Source of the DNA: Deltaproteobacteria bacterium GWA2_55_10
GTDB lineage: Bacteria; Desulfobacterota; GWC2-55-46
Reading direction: 5' to 3'
Assembly: GCA_001797415.1 (NCBI GenBank)
Contig: MGPL01000085.1
Location: 39,942-45,797, forward strand
Length of the DNA stretch: 5,856 nt
Shown: positions 1-5,612 of the stretch, piece by piece
How positions within the stretch are numbered: the stretch's first letter is position 1
Layout of the letters: each line of letters begins with the position of its first letter
The notes under the pieces: generated by a model
Told to the model about the DNA's origin: nothing
Seen by the model: only the letters and a program-made list of their open reading frames with translations
Databases searched by the model: none
Made by a program: the position numbers and the translations under genes

Positions 1-534
1 GGAGGCGCAAAGGGCTTCTCCATGATGAAAGGCAACCCCGTAAAGCTCGACAGCGAGGACGGCGGCCTCAAGACCAAAGACAGCAGGCTTGAGCTCATAA
101 CCATAAAGCTCAACAAGATGGTCGAAGAGAAACTTCACCAGTACAGGGACAATATACTGATATTCACTACCCAGGAAGGGGTGAGGCTCGAGCTCACCGA
201 CAGGGGGCAGGACCCCATGTTCGAGTCAGGAAAGGCGAAGCTCACGGCGCGGGGCGTTGTGGTGCTCGCGACTCTCTCCGAGGTCCTCGGAGAGTTCCCG
301 AACAAGGTCACCATCGAAGGGCACACGGACAGCTCGAACTACGACGTAAAAGGATATACCAACTGGGAGCTTGCGGCAGACAGGGCAAACGCCGCGAGAA
401 GAGAGCTGGTAAAGAACGGCTTTGACCAGACCCGGATAACCAAGGTCGCGAGCTTCGCCAGCGCCGTCCCCTTGAAGGGAGACCCGTACGACCCGCAGAA
501 CAGGCGCGTGAGCATACTGGTGCAGCCGGAGTAA
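1..534 (+). CDS. motB: Flagellar motor stator protein MotB, C-terminal part (5' end outside window)
   Basis: MotB anchors the MotA/MotB ion-channel stator to peptidoglycan so that ion flow can turn the flagellar rotor. The reading frame is open to base 1 (GGAKGFS precedes the first Met codon at 22), and no membrane helix is present. The true start and the N-terminal transmembrane segment with its ion-binding Asp must therefore lie upstream, and the ATG at 22 is probably internal. Counting from that Met, a linker is followed by an OmpA-like peptidoglycan-binding domain at about 55-168. It has the MotB-type signatures PMFESG (65-70), GHTD (100-103), NWELAADRANAARR (114-127) and NRRVSILV (160-167). 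The GYTNWELAADRA stretch is more typical of MotB than of generic OmpA/Pal lipoproteins. motA would be expected just upstream. A stator variant such as PomB cannot be excluded without the missing N-terminus. No convincing terminator follows the stop. Confidence 0.85.
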   Translation, partial: GGAKGFSMMKGNPVKLDSEDGGLKTKDSRLELITIKLNKMVEEKLHQYRDNILIFTTQEGVRLELTDRGQDPMFESGKAKLTARGVVVLATLSEVLGEFPNKVTIEGHTDSSNYDVKGYTNWELAADRANAARRELVKNGFDQTRITKVASFASAVPLKGDPYDPQNRRVSILVQPE

Positions 535-653
535 CTCATTTAGCGTTTTGCTTTTCAATGTCCGCTTACCGCATTTTTAAATTAGTCGCTATCGTACCTC
601 CCTTCTTTCCTGAAAATCTGCAATAATCAGAGCATAACTCAACGAGGTGACCC

Positions 654-1610
654 ATGAAAGCCATCCGCGTGCATGAATTCGGCCCTCCTGATGTGCTGAA
701 AGTCGAGGATGTTCCCCAGCCCTCACCAAAAGCAGGCCAGGCGCTTGTGAAAATAAAAGCAGCTGGCGTCAACCCTGTGGACACCTATATGCGGTCGGGT
801 CTTTTCTATAAAAAGGATCTGCCATATACGCCGGGTACCGACGCGGCGGGCGTTGTTGAAGCTGTCGGGGAAGGCGTGGAAGATATACGCCCCGGCGACA
901 GGGTATATACCTCTGGCTCATTGACCGGAACATACGCGGAGCTGTGCCTGTGCAAGGCGGCCCAGCTCCACAGGCTGCCCGAGAAGCTCTCGTTCAGCCA
1001 GGGCGCGTGCATAGGCGTGCCTTACGCGACGGCTTACAGGGCGCTCATTCATAAAGCGGCTGCAAAGGCGGGCGAGAGCGTACTTGTCCACGGCGCAACG
1101 GGCGGCGTGGGCATGGCAACGGTACAGCTTGCGCGGGCGCTGGGCATGACAGTAATAGGGAGCGGCGGCACAGAAAAGGGCAGAAAGCTTGTCCTTGCCG
1201 AGGGCGCGCACTACGCGCTGGACCACAAGGAACCCGGCCACCTCATCGAGGCAGCGCGCATTGCCGGGGGCGGCATCGATGTCATAATCGAGTTCCTTGC
1301 CAATGTGAACCTTGCGGGGGACCTTAAGACGCTCTCTCCGTTCGGAAGGACTGTCGTAGTCGGGAACAGAGGGACTATCGAGATAGATCCGCGCGACCTC
1401 ATGGCAAGGGACGCGAGCGTCATCGGGATGTCGCTCTTCAACGCGAATGAAAAGGAGCTTGCGTCCATACATTCAGGGCTTATCGCCGGTTTCGAAGCGG
1501 GTTATTTAAGGCCTGTGGCAGGCCGCGAGATAAAACTAAGCGACGCGAAAGATGCGCACCGCGCGATAATGGAAGAGAGCGCGTACGGGAAGATAGTGCT
1601 GATACCCTGA
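654..1610 (+). CDS. Zeta-crystallin-like NADPH:quinone oxidoreductase (zinc-free MDR family)
   Basis: This 318-residue protein is a full-length cytosolic member of the medium-chain dehydrogenase/reductase superfamily, quinone oxidoreductase branch. These enzymes use NADPH to reduce quinones or other activated carbonyl or alkene substrates; the actual substrate cannot be read from the sequence. The N-terminal GroES-like catalytic domain covers about 1-125, with GVNPVDTYMRSG (38-49) and PYTPGTDAAGVVEAVG (57-72). The Rossmann nucleotide-binding domain carries HGATGGVG (146-153). The zinc ligands of alcohol dehydrogenases are absent. From memory, the segments YRALIHKAAAKAGESVLVHG, IIEFLANVNLAGDL and RGTIEIDPRD match vertebrate zeta-crystallin (CRYZ) unusually closely. 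The start is supported by a good ribosome-binding site, GAGGTGA at 644-650, three bases before the ATG. The 119-bp gap after motB has no strong promoter or terminator that I can identify, so transcription from its own weak promoter or read-through from motB are both possible. A palindromic repeat begins 16 bases after the stop. Confidence 0.9.
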   Translation: MKAIRVHEFGPPDVLKVEDVPQPSPKAGQALVKIKAAGVNPVDTYMRSGLFYKKDLPYTPGTDAAGVVEAVGEGVEDIRPGDRVYTSGSLTGTYAELCLCKAAQLHRLPEKLSFSQGACIGVPYATAYRALIHKAAAKAGESVLVHGATGGVGMATVQLARALGMTVIGSGGTEKGRKLVLAEGAHYALDHKEPGHLIEAARIAGGGIDVIIEFLANVNLAGDLKTLSPFGRTVVVGNRGTIEIDPRDLMARDASVIGMSLFNANEKELASIHSGLIAGFEAGYLRPVAGREIKLSDAKDAHRAIMEESAYGKIVLIP

Positions 1611-1625
1611 GAAGGGTCTTTAGCC

Positions 1626-1788
1626 GTCATTGCGAGGAGCGCAGCGACGAAGCAATCTGCTATTTTCAAAGGGTCTGAGATTGCTTATCTCGCCCCATCC
1701 CTGGGGCTCGACCCTTCGGGCTGCCGCACCTTCGGCGCAGCATTCAATTTTTGCTATCCTGCAAAAATTGTCGCTTCGCTCGCAATGA
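1626..1788. repeat. Palindromic intergenic repeat (GTCATTGCGAGGAGCG type), right arm interrupted
   Basis: The left arm at 1626-1658 begins GTCATTGCGAGGAGCG and ends GAAGCAATCT. Its reverse complement is present in two pieces: AGATTGCTT at 1678-1686 and GTCGCTTCGCTCGCAATGA at 1770-1788. The second piece has one substitution and a 3-base deletion relative to the left arm. The 83 bases between the pieces (1687-1769) are foreign to the palindrome. I recognise this arm sequence as a widespread intergenic repeat type in Nitrospirota and Deltaproteobacteria genomes (from memory). It encodes nothing. A transcript through it would form a long stem-loop. Confidence 0.8.
1687..1769. repeat. Hairpin-rich segment inserted in the right arm of the palindromic repeat
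   Basis: The segment contains several small stem-loops in series: CCCC-ATCCCT-GGGG at 1693-1706, CCC-TTC-GGG at 1712-1720, and GCCG-CACCTT-CGGC at 1723-1736. The last one is perfect: CAATTTTTGC and GCAAAAATTG at 1745-1754 and 1761-1770, a 10-bp stem around a 6-base loop. No ORF of useful size and no target-site duplication is visible. It could be an inserted second repeat unit or a variable module of the same repeat. Confidence 0.55.
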
Positions 1789-1798
1789 AGCTTTTTGC

Positions 1799-1878
1799 GT
1801 CCCCCTTACTAAAGGGGGACTGAGCGGGATTACGGAGTTGAAAGATAATCTCCCCTGCCCCTCTTTAGAAAAGAGGGG
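1799..1878. repeat. Pair of related hairpin repeats in inverted orientation
   Basis: The first hairpin has a 9-bp stem, GTCCCCCTT (1799-1807) with AAGGGGGAC (1812-1820), around an ACTA loop. The second has a 9-bp stem, CCCCTCTTT (1858-1866) with AAAGAGGGG (1870-1878), around an AGA loop. Read on opposite strands, both follow the pattern C-rich stem, CTAAAG, G-rich stem, then GGGATTA or GGAGATTA. They therefore look like two diverged copies of one unit with their ATTA tails facing each other. Neither hairpin is followed by a run of T on either strand, so they are not classical terminators, although they may still lie in the 3' untranslated region of the minus-strand cyclase gene. Confidence 0.7.
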
Positions 1879-1884
1879 TCAAGC

Positions 1885-1904
1885 ATGGGCTTTTTTCAGC
1901 AGCC
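1885..1904 (-). repeat. Solitary terminus of the GGCTGCTGAAAAA repeat overlapping the cyclase stop codon
   Basis: On the minus strand this stretch reads GGCTGCTGAAAAA followed by a diverged AGCCCAT. The same 13 bases occur on the minus strand at 3716-3728, as one end of the 131-bp element upstream of the same gene. The codons GGC TGC TGA inside it are the last two residues and the stop of the diguanylate cyclase. The opposite end of a full element is not visible downstream, so this looks like a remnant or a recombined end. Confidence 0.55.
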
Positions 1905-3566
1905 GGAAGGCCAGACCTGGTTTCTTCCATTCTCCTTGGCCTTATAGAGCGCCCTGTCAGCCGCTTCCACAAGCTCCTGCGCTTCGTTTGCGTCAGCAGG
2001 CAGCGTTGCAACCCCGAGGCTTAAAGTCAGCTTTCCTCCCGGCTGCAGCTCTTCATATGCGAACTCCTCTTCCTCGAACTTGCGCCTGATCCTCTCGGCT
2101 ACGTTAAGAGCTACTTCAAGCGTAGTCTCCGGCAGTATGACGACGAACTCCTCGCCGCCGTACCGGGCGCACAGGTCCACTTCCCTTACAGCCTTGGAGA
2201 GCACCTCCGCGACCTTCTTCAATGCCATGTCGCCCTGCGCGTGGCCGTTCCTGTCGTTATAATTCTTGAAGTAATCGACATCCGCCATTATGAGCGAGAG
2301 AGGCCTCGAGAACCTGTGGCTGCTCTTCACCTCTTTTTCAAGCTCTGACCTGAAATACCTGTAGTTATAGAGGCCGGTAAGCCCGTCGGTTATCGCGAGG
2401 GCCTTCAGGGCATCGTCCCTCCTCTTTATGGACTCCACCATCACGTTGAACGAGCTTGAGAGCGTGCCGAGCTCGTCCTCCCTGTCCACCTCTATATTCG
2501 GCATCTCGCCTGCCGCCACCTTGTTCGTAGCCGAAGCCAGGTTCGTTATGGGCCTGGTCAGGTAATTGCCCATTATATAGGAGAGCAGGATGGAGAGAGC
2601 CACTGTCGCGAGCAGGACCGCGATATTGTACCTCAGTATGTCGAGCTCTACGTAGACCCGCTCGCTCGGGATTACGTACGCTATCGACCAGCTGTTATCG
2701 TTCCTCCCGTTTATGCCGGAGAGCTTGAGCGGCCTGAATATCATGAAGTGCTCCTTCCCTCCCTGCCAAAAGCTCTCCATGCCGCTATCGCCCTTTATCA
2801 TGCGGCTGTAGATGGCCTTGAGGTCTCCCGGGGTCTTGTCGGTCACGGCCGGCGGGAAGGGCTCTGTCTCGCTTATATCAAGGCGGCTGTGGGCCAATAT
2901 CAGTCCGTCGCCGTCGAGGATGAGCCCAAAGCCCCTGTCAGGGTTTACAAGCTTCTTCAGAAGCTTCTGAAAATGGTCCATGGTGACCTCGAAATGCAGT
3001 ATGGCCATGTTCTTGCCGTTTACCGCTATCGGAGTCGCATTGGGGAGTACCCACCTGTGCGTGTCCTGCGAGATCACCGGGCGGCCCTGATATACCTGGC
3101 CTTCGGAGAGCTTGAACGCCTCCTGGAAAAACCGGTTCCTGGCCTCGTCGGATGAGAGGTCGTGCTCATGCGCGAGCTGATCGAATACTATCCTCGACAC
3201 CTCTTTTCCGCTCGCGTCTATGAAGCAGGCCTCATCGAGCATGTCCGGGTATATGCCCCTCAGGTATTGAAGGGTCTTGTGCTGCTCCTTGAGCCAGTAC
3301 TGCTTTCTCGGGGGATCGAGGTAATACATCGGAAAAGCCGTGTTCCTCGAAGCGGTAAGGATGTCCTTTCCGGTCTCCGCGAAATACCCTTCGACGACGC
3401 CGGAGATCTCCTCGAGGTTCCACTTCAGTTCCTTGAAGACGTTCTGGAAAAGGGAGTCCTTTGCCGAATGGTAGAAGAATGCGCTCGCAACAGCGAGCGG
3501 CAGGATGCCTACGAAGAGCAGGATGAGGGTGAATTTCGCCCTCAGGCTTTTTTTAAGGGATGTCAT
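1896..3566 (-). CDS. Membrane-bound diguanylate cyclase with periplasmic dCache-like sensor, HAMP and GGDEF domains
   Basis: The predicted role is synthesis of cyclic di-GMP from two GTP in response to an external signal. The 556-residue protein has a first membrane helix at about 12-32 and a large extracytoplasmic region at about 33-310 that looks like a double Cache sensor. A second helix follows at about 311-334 and a HAMP linker at about 335-383 (LTRPITNLASATNKVAAGE). The GGDEF domain covers about 385-553, starting at the typical ITDGLTGLYNYRYF. The active-site motif is GGEEF (470-474). An RxxD inhibitory site (R461-D464) lies exactly five residues before it, so feedback inhibition by c-di-GMP is likely. 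Metal-binding D429 lies in MADVDYFKNYND. All key residues are present, so it should be active. The start is supported by GGGGGAGT (3572-3579), five bases before the ATG. The ligand is unknown. The last residues and the stop lie in a repeat terminus, leaving only a short tail after the usual KAKENGRN ending. No EAL domain is present. Confidence 0.92.
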   Translation of the reverse strand: MTSLKKSLRAKFTLILLFVGILPLAVASAFFYHSAKDSLFQNVFKELKWNLEEISGVVEGYFAETGKDILTASRNTAFPMYYLDPPRKQYWLKEQHKTLQYLRGIYPDMLDEACFIDASGKEVSRIVFDQLAHEHDLSSDEARNRFFQEAFKLSEGQVYQGRPVISQDTHRWVLPNATPIAVNGKNMAILHFEVTMDHFQKLLKKLVNPDRGFGLILDGDGLILAHSRLDISETEPFPPAVTDKTPGDLKAIYSRMIKGDSGMESFWQGGKEHFMIFRPLKLSGINGRNDNSWSIAYVIPSERVYVELDILRYNIAVLLATVALSILLSYIMGNYLTRPITNLASATNKVAAGEMPNIEVDREDELGTLSSSFNVMVESIKRRDDALKALAITDGLTGLYNYRYFRSELEKEVKSSHRFSRPLSLIMADVDYFKNYNDRNGHAQGDMALKKVAEVLSKAVREVDLCARYGGEEFVVILPETTLEVALNVAERIRRKFEEEEFAYEELQPGGKLTLSLGVATLPADANEAQELVEAADRALYKAKENGRNQVWPSGC

Positions 3567-3598
3567 TGGATACTCCCCCGGATTTTAGATTCTTGTCA

Positions 3599-3729
3599 AG
3601 GCTGCTCAAAAAGTTCCAGATGCGAGGCCCCGGTTAAATCGGGGAGCGAGGAACGAGTCGTACTCTTCATGTACGCTGCAGTGACGAGCGCCGAAGATAA
3701 CAAAGCAGATGGGACTTTTTCAGCAGCCT
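3599..3729. repeat. 131-bp inverted-repeat element, MITE-like or REP-like, without coding capacity
   Basis: The ends are imperfect inverted repeats. Bases 3599-3623 start AGGCTGCTCAAAAAGT; the reverse complement of 3705-3729 starts AGGCTGCTGAAAAAGT. The two 25-base ends match at 21 positions. Inside are two smaller stem-loops: CCCCG/CGGGG (3628-3644) and CGTAC/GTACG (3659-3675). No ORF is convincing. I recognise this end sequence as a type scattered between genes in Nitrospirota and Deltaproteobacteria (from memory). It lies between the rpoD terminator and the start of the cyclase gene, ending about 20 bases before the cyclase ribosome-binding site. I see no clear target-site duplication. Confidence 0.7.
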
Positions 3730-3736
3730 GATAAAT

Positions 3737-3770
3737 AAAAAAAAGGACCCCTTGTTCTGTCAAGGGGTCC
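3737..3770 (-). terminator. Rho-independent terminator of rpoD
   Basis: A perfect 10-bp stem, GGACCCCTTG (3745-3754) with CAAGGGGTCC (3761-3770), encloses a 6-base loop. Reading on the minus strand, it is followed directly by TTTTTTTT (3744 down to 3737) and then ATTTAT. It lies about 70 bases after the rpoD stop codon. On the plus strand only TTTT follows, so its activity there would be weaker. It separates rpoD transcription from the diguanylate cyclase gene further along the same strand. Confidence 0.92.
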
Positions 3771-3840
3771 TTTTCTACGATGAACTGCTTAAGTGACCGG
3801 CTTCAGATGCTGCAAGCCCTTGCGTTATTTTTCCGGGCTT

Positions 3841-5373
3841 TTATCCTTCGCTAAAGCCCTTCAGGAGCTTTGCCCTGGTCGGATGCCTGAGACGCCTTAT
3901 TGCCTTGGCCTCTATCTGACGCACCCTCTCACGGGTCACTCCCAATACTTTGCCGACCTCTTCGAGCGTATAGTCCTGCTTTTCGCCTATTCCGAACCTC
4001 ATGCGGAGCACCTTCTCCTCCCTGGGCGTAAGGGTCTCCAGCACGGAATTGGTCTGGTCAGAAAGGTCCTTCTCAATGGCCGCATCGGCAGGCGAAGGGG
4101 ATTTCTCGTCCTCTATGAAGTCTCCAAGCGAACTCTCCTCGTCGTCTCCGATAGGCGTCTCGAGGGAGAGCGTCTGCTTCATGAGCCTCAGTATCCTTCT
4201 GACCTTCTGGATGGGGATGTCCATCCTCTCGGCTATCTCTTCAGGATACGGCTCGCGGCCAAGCTCCTTTAAAAGCTGCCTTGAGGTCTGCAGGAGCCTG
4301 TTGATCGTCTCGATCATGTGGACAGGTATCCTGATGGTCCTGCCGTGGTCGGCGATGGACCTCGTGATAGCCTGCCGTATCCACCATGTGGCGTATGTGG
4401 AGAACTTGTAGCCCTTTTTATAATCGAACTTGTCTACGGCCTTCATGAGGCCGATGTTGCCTTCCTGGATAAGGTCCGAGAACTTGAGACCGAGGTTCAC
4501 ATACCTCTTTGCTATCGAGACGACAAGCCTCAGGTTGGCCTCAATCAGCCTCTGCTTGGCCTCCCACATATTGAAATCGTGGACCTTTACCTGGCGGGCA
4601 ACTTCCTTCAGCTCAGTCCTCTTGATCTCAAGCCGCTTGAATATGCGCCTGATGCGGAGCTTTGCCCTCTCCTGCTTCCTGGCGCCCTTCTTGGACTCCT
4701 CGCGCTCGACGAAGTGCTCAAGGCGGACAATGCGTTTTACAATGCGCCTTATGAGCGCATTGCTCAGGTTTACATCCTTGAGGAGCTTATAGGCGCTTTC
4801 CGGCTTTCTTCTTTTGAGCCTCTCCAGCCTGGTAAGAACCTCGTCGGTAGCGGCTAAGGCTTCATCTTCCTGCTGCCCCTCTTCAGCCTCTTCCTCGAGG
4901 AGTTCTCTCAAAGAGGACTTGCCTGCCCTGACGCGGCCCACTACCCTCAATACTTCGATAACGGCAAAGGGACTCGTGAGGGTAAGCCTTCTGAGCTCGT
5001 TCCTGCTCTCCTCTATCCTCTTGGCGTAAACGATCTCTTCTTCCCTCTTGAGGAGAGGCACAGCGCCCATCTCCCTCATGTAAATCCTGACGGGATCCTC
5101 TACGCGCTCAACCTCTTCGACCTCCAGCTCTTCCCTGGGCTCGCTCGCCTCAACCGTCTCAGAGGCAGAGCCTTTTTCAGCGCTATCAACGACGTCGATC
5201 CCGAGATCTCCAAGTGTCTCAAGCAAGTTGTCCATCTCCTCCACTGAGAAATTATCCTGCGGAAACGCGTCGTTTATCTCATCGTAAGTGAGAAATCCCT
5301 TGTCCTTACCGATGTCGATAAGGTTAACAAGGTCACTGCTGTGATTATTGTTGCCGCCAGCCTTCTTGGTCAT
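3841..5373 (-). CDS. rpoD: Primary sigma factor RpoD (sigma-70, group 1)
   Basis: RpoD directs core RNA polymerase to housekeeping promoters. The 510-residue protein has the group 1 layout. Region 1.1 is at about 11-60 (LIDIGKDKGFLTYDEINDAFP). An acidic linker leads to region 1.2 at about 91-124 (DPVRIYMREMGAVPLL). A non-conserved insert follows at about 125-270, shorter than in E. coli and rich in charged residues. Region 2 is at about 276-355 and region 3 at about 356-440. The sigma finger DDEESSLGDFIED (410-422) and region 4 (about 446-500) complete it. Residues matching the E. coli -10 contacts (W330, W331, Q334, T337) and -35 contacts (R481, E482, R485 in VTRERVRQIE) are all present, so it should read TTGACA/TATAAT promoters. 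The ATG is preceded by AAGGAAGG (5379-5386), five bases away. It does not follow dnaG: the neighbouring gene upstream is divergent. It has its own promoters and terminator, so it is probably monocistronic. Confidence 0.97.
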   Translation of the reverse strand: MTKKAGGNNNHSSDLVNLIDIGKDKGFLTYDEINDAFPQDNFSVEEMDNLLETLGDLGIDVVDSAEKGSASETVEASEPREELEVEEVERVEDPVRIYMREMGAVPLLKREEEIVYAKRIEESRNELRRLTLTSPFAVIEVLRVVGRVRAGKSSLRELLEEEAEEGQQEDEALAATDEVLTRLERLKRRKPESAYKLLKDVNLSNALIRRIVKRIVRLEHFVEREESKKGARKQERAKLRIRRIFKRLEIKRTELKEVARQVKVHDFNMWEAKQRLIEANLRLVVSIAKRYVNLGLKFSDLIQEGNIGLMKAVDKFDYKKGYKFSTYATWWIRQAITRSIADHGRTIRIPVHMIETINRLLQTSRQLLKELGREPYPEEIAERMDIPIQKVRRILRLMKQTLSLETPIGDDEESSLGDFIEDEKSPSPADAAIEKDLSDQTNSVLETLTPREEKVLRMRFGIGEKQDYTLEEVGKVLGVTRERVRQIEAKAIRRLRHPTRAKLLKGFSEG

Positions 5374-5421
5374 AAAACCCTTCCTTTACAATGCTCTCTC
5401 TAAGGGGCAGAAAATTATGTA

Positions 5422-5451
5422 ATACTAACATAACTATAAGACAGTTGTCAA
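5422..5451 (-). promoter_or_regulatory. Possible second rpoD promoter (P2), overlapping P1
   Basis: On the minus strand a perfect TTGACA (5446-5451) is followed after 18 bases by TAGTAT (5422-5427), which matches the -10 consensus at four of six positions. It overlaps the P1 spacer, so polymerase could occupy only one of the two at a time. Confidence 0.45.
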
Positions 5452-5521
5452 GCCCAGTCAAGTTAGCGTTTTTGCGCGGTTTTGAGGCTGCGAACTTGAC
5501 CTGCCGTGGGCTGTATGTTAG
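5425..5521. repeat. Nested dyad spanning the divergent promoters
   Basis: Three perfect inverted-repeat pairs are nested around a centre near 5475-5480: GTCAAGTT (5457-5464) with AACTTGAC (5493-5500), AGCCCA (5451-5456) with TGGGCT (5507-5512), and CTAACATA (5425-5432) with TATGTTAG (5514-5521). The inner arms contain the -35 boxes of the rpoD promoter P1 and of the candidate plus-strand promoter. The outer arms overlap or adjoin the -10 boxes. The unequal spacing (6 extra bases on the right between inner and middle arms) makes it an imperfect palindrome. Confidence 0.6.
5433..5461 (-). promoter_or_regulatory. Likely main rpoD promoter (P1)
   Basis: On the minus strand TTGACT (5456-5461) and TATAGT (5433-5438) are separated by exactly 17 bases. 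Each hexamer matches the sigma-70 consensus at five of six positions. The transcript would start near 5426, giving a leader of about 50 bases before the rpoD ATG. Because RpoD itself reads this kind of promoter, autogenous expression is expected. No mapping data support the start. Confidence 0.75.
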
Positions 5522-5524
5522 ACT
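5496..5524 (+). promoter_or_regulatory. Candidate promoter of the solute-binding protein gene
   Basis: TTGACC (5496-5501; five of six consensus bases) is followed after 17 bases by TAGACT (5519-5524; four of six). A TG at 5516-5517, one base before the -10 box, gives an extended -10 motif. Transcription would begin near 5531 and leave a leader of about 80-100 bases. It lies back to back with the rpoD promoter, with 34 bases between the two -35 boxes. Confidence 0.5.
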
Positions 5525-5565
5525 TGTCAATTGGTCAATTTCGTTATTTTATAAGGGGTTATACG

Positions 5566-5586
5566 ATCAGGTCTGTGACCTATGAT
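5566..5586 (+). other. Short inverted repeat in the leader of the solute-binding protein gene
   Basis: AGGTC (5569-5573) and GACCT (5577-5581) flank TGT. ATC (5566-5568) and GAT (5584-5586) extend the stem past a two-base bulge. It could be an operator half-site pair or a leader hairpin; no T-run follows, so it is not a terminator. The evidence is symmetry only. Confidence 0.3.
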
Positions 5587-5612
5587 ACTTTTAAACAGAA
5601 TTTTTAAATCCC

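Noticed and set aside
1799..1878. The two hairpins as intrinsic terminators of the flanking convergent genes
   Set aside because: Neither stem is followed by a T-run on either strand, and they are better explained as repeat units.
1611..1895. CRISPR array or tRNA in the repeat-rich gap
   Set aside because: The repeats are inverted and of different families, without regular spacing, and no cloverleaf is evident.
1751..2089. Plus-strand ORF of 112 codons
   Set aside because: It begins in the palindromic repeat and runs antisense through the cyclase 3' end. Its composition is low-complexity and no ribosome-binding site is seen.
3582..3609. Promoter for the cyclase formed by TTGAGC in the repeat end (3604-3609) and TAAAAT (3582-3587) with a 16-base spacer, minus strand
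   Set aside because: Transcription would start near 3575, inside the ribosome-binding site at 3572-3579, leaving no usable leader.
3162..3731. Plus-strand ORF of 189 codons opposite the cyclase gene
   Set aside because: It is a shadow of the dCache-encoding strand and runs into the non-coding repeat element.
3814..3840. Hairpin AAGCCC/GGGCTT directly after the rpoD stop
   Set aside because: It has only a 6-bp stem with a 15-base loop and no T-run; the strong terminator lies just beyond.
5345..5530. Minus-strand ORF of 61 codons overlapping the rpoD start
   Set aside because: It runs across the rpoD promoters and enters rpoD in another frame, with no family resemblance.
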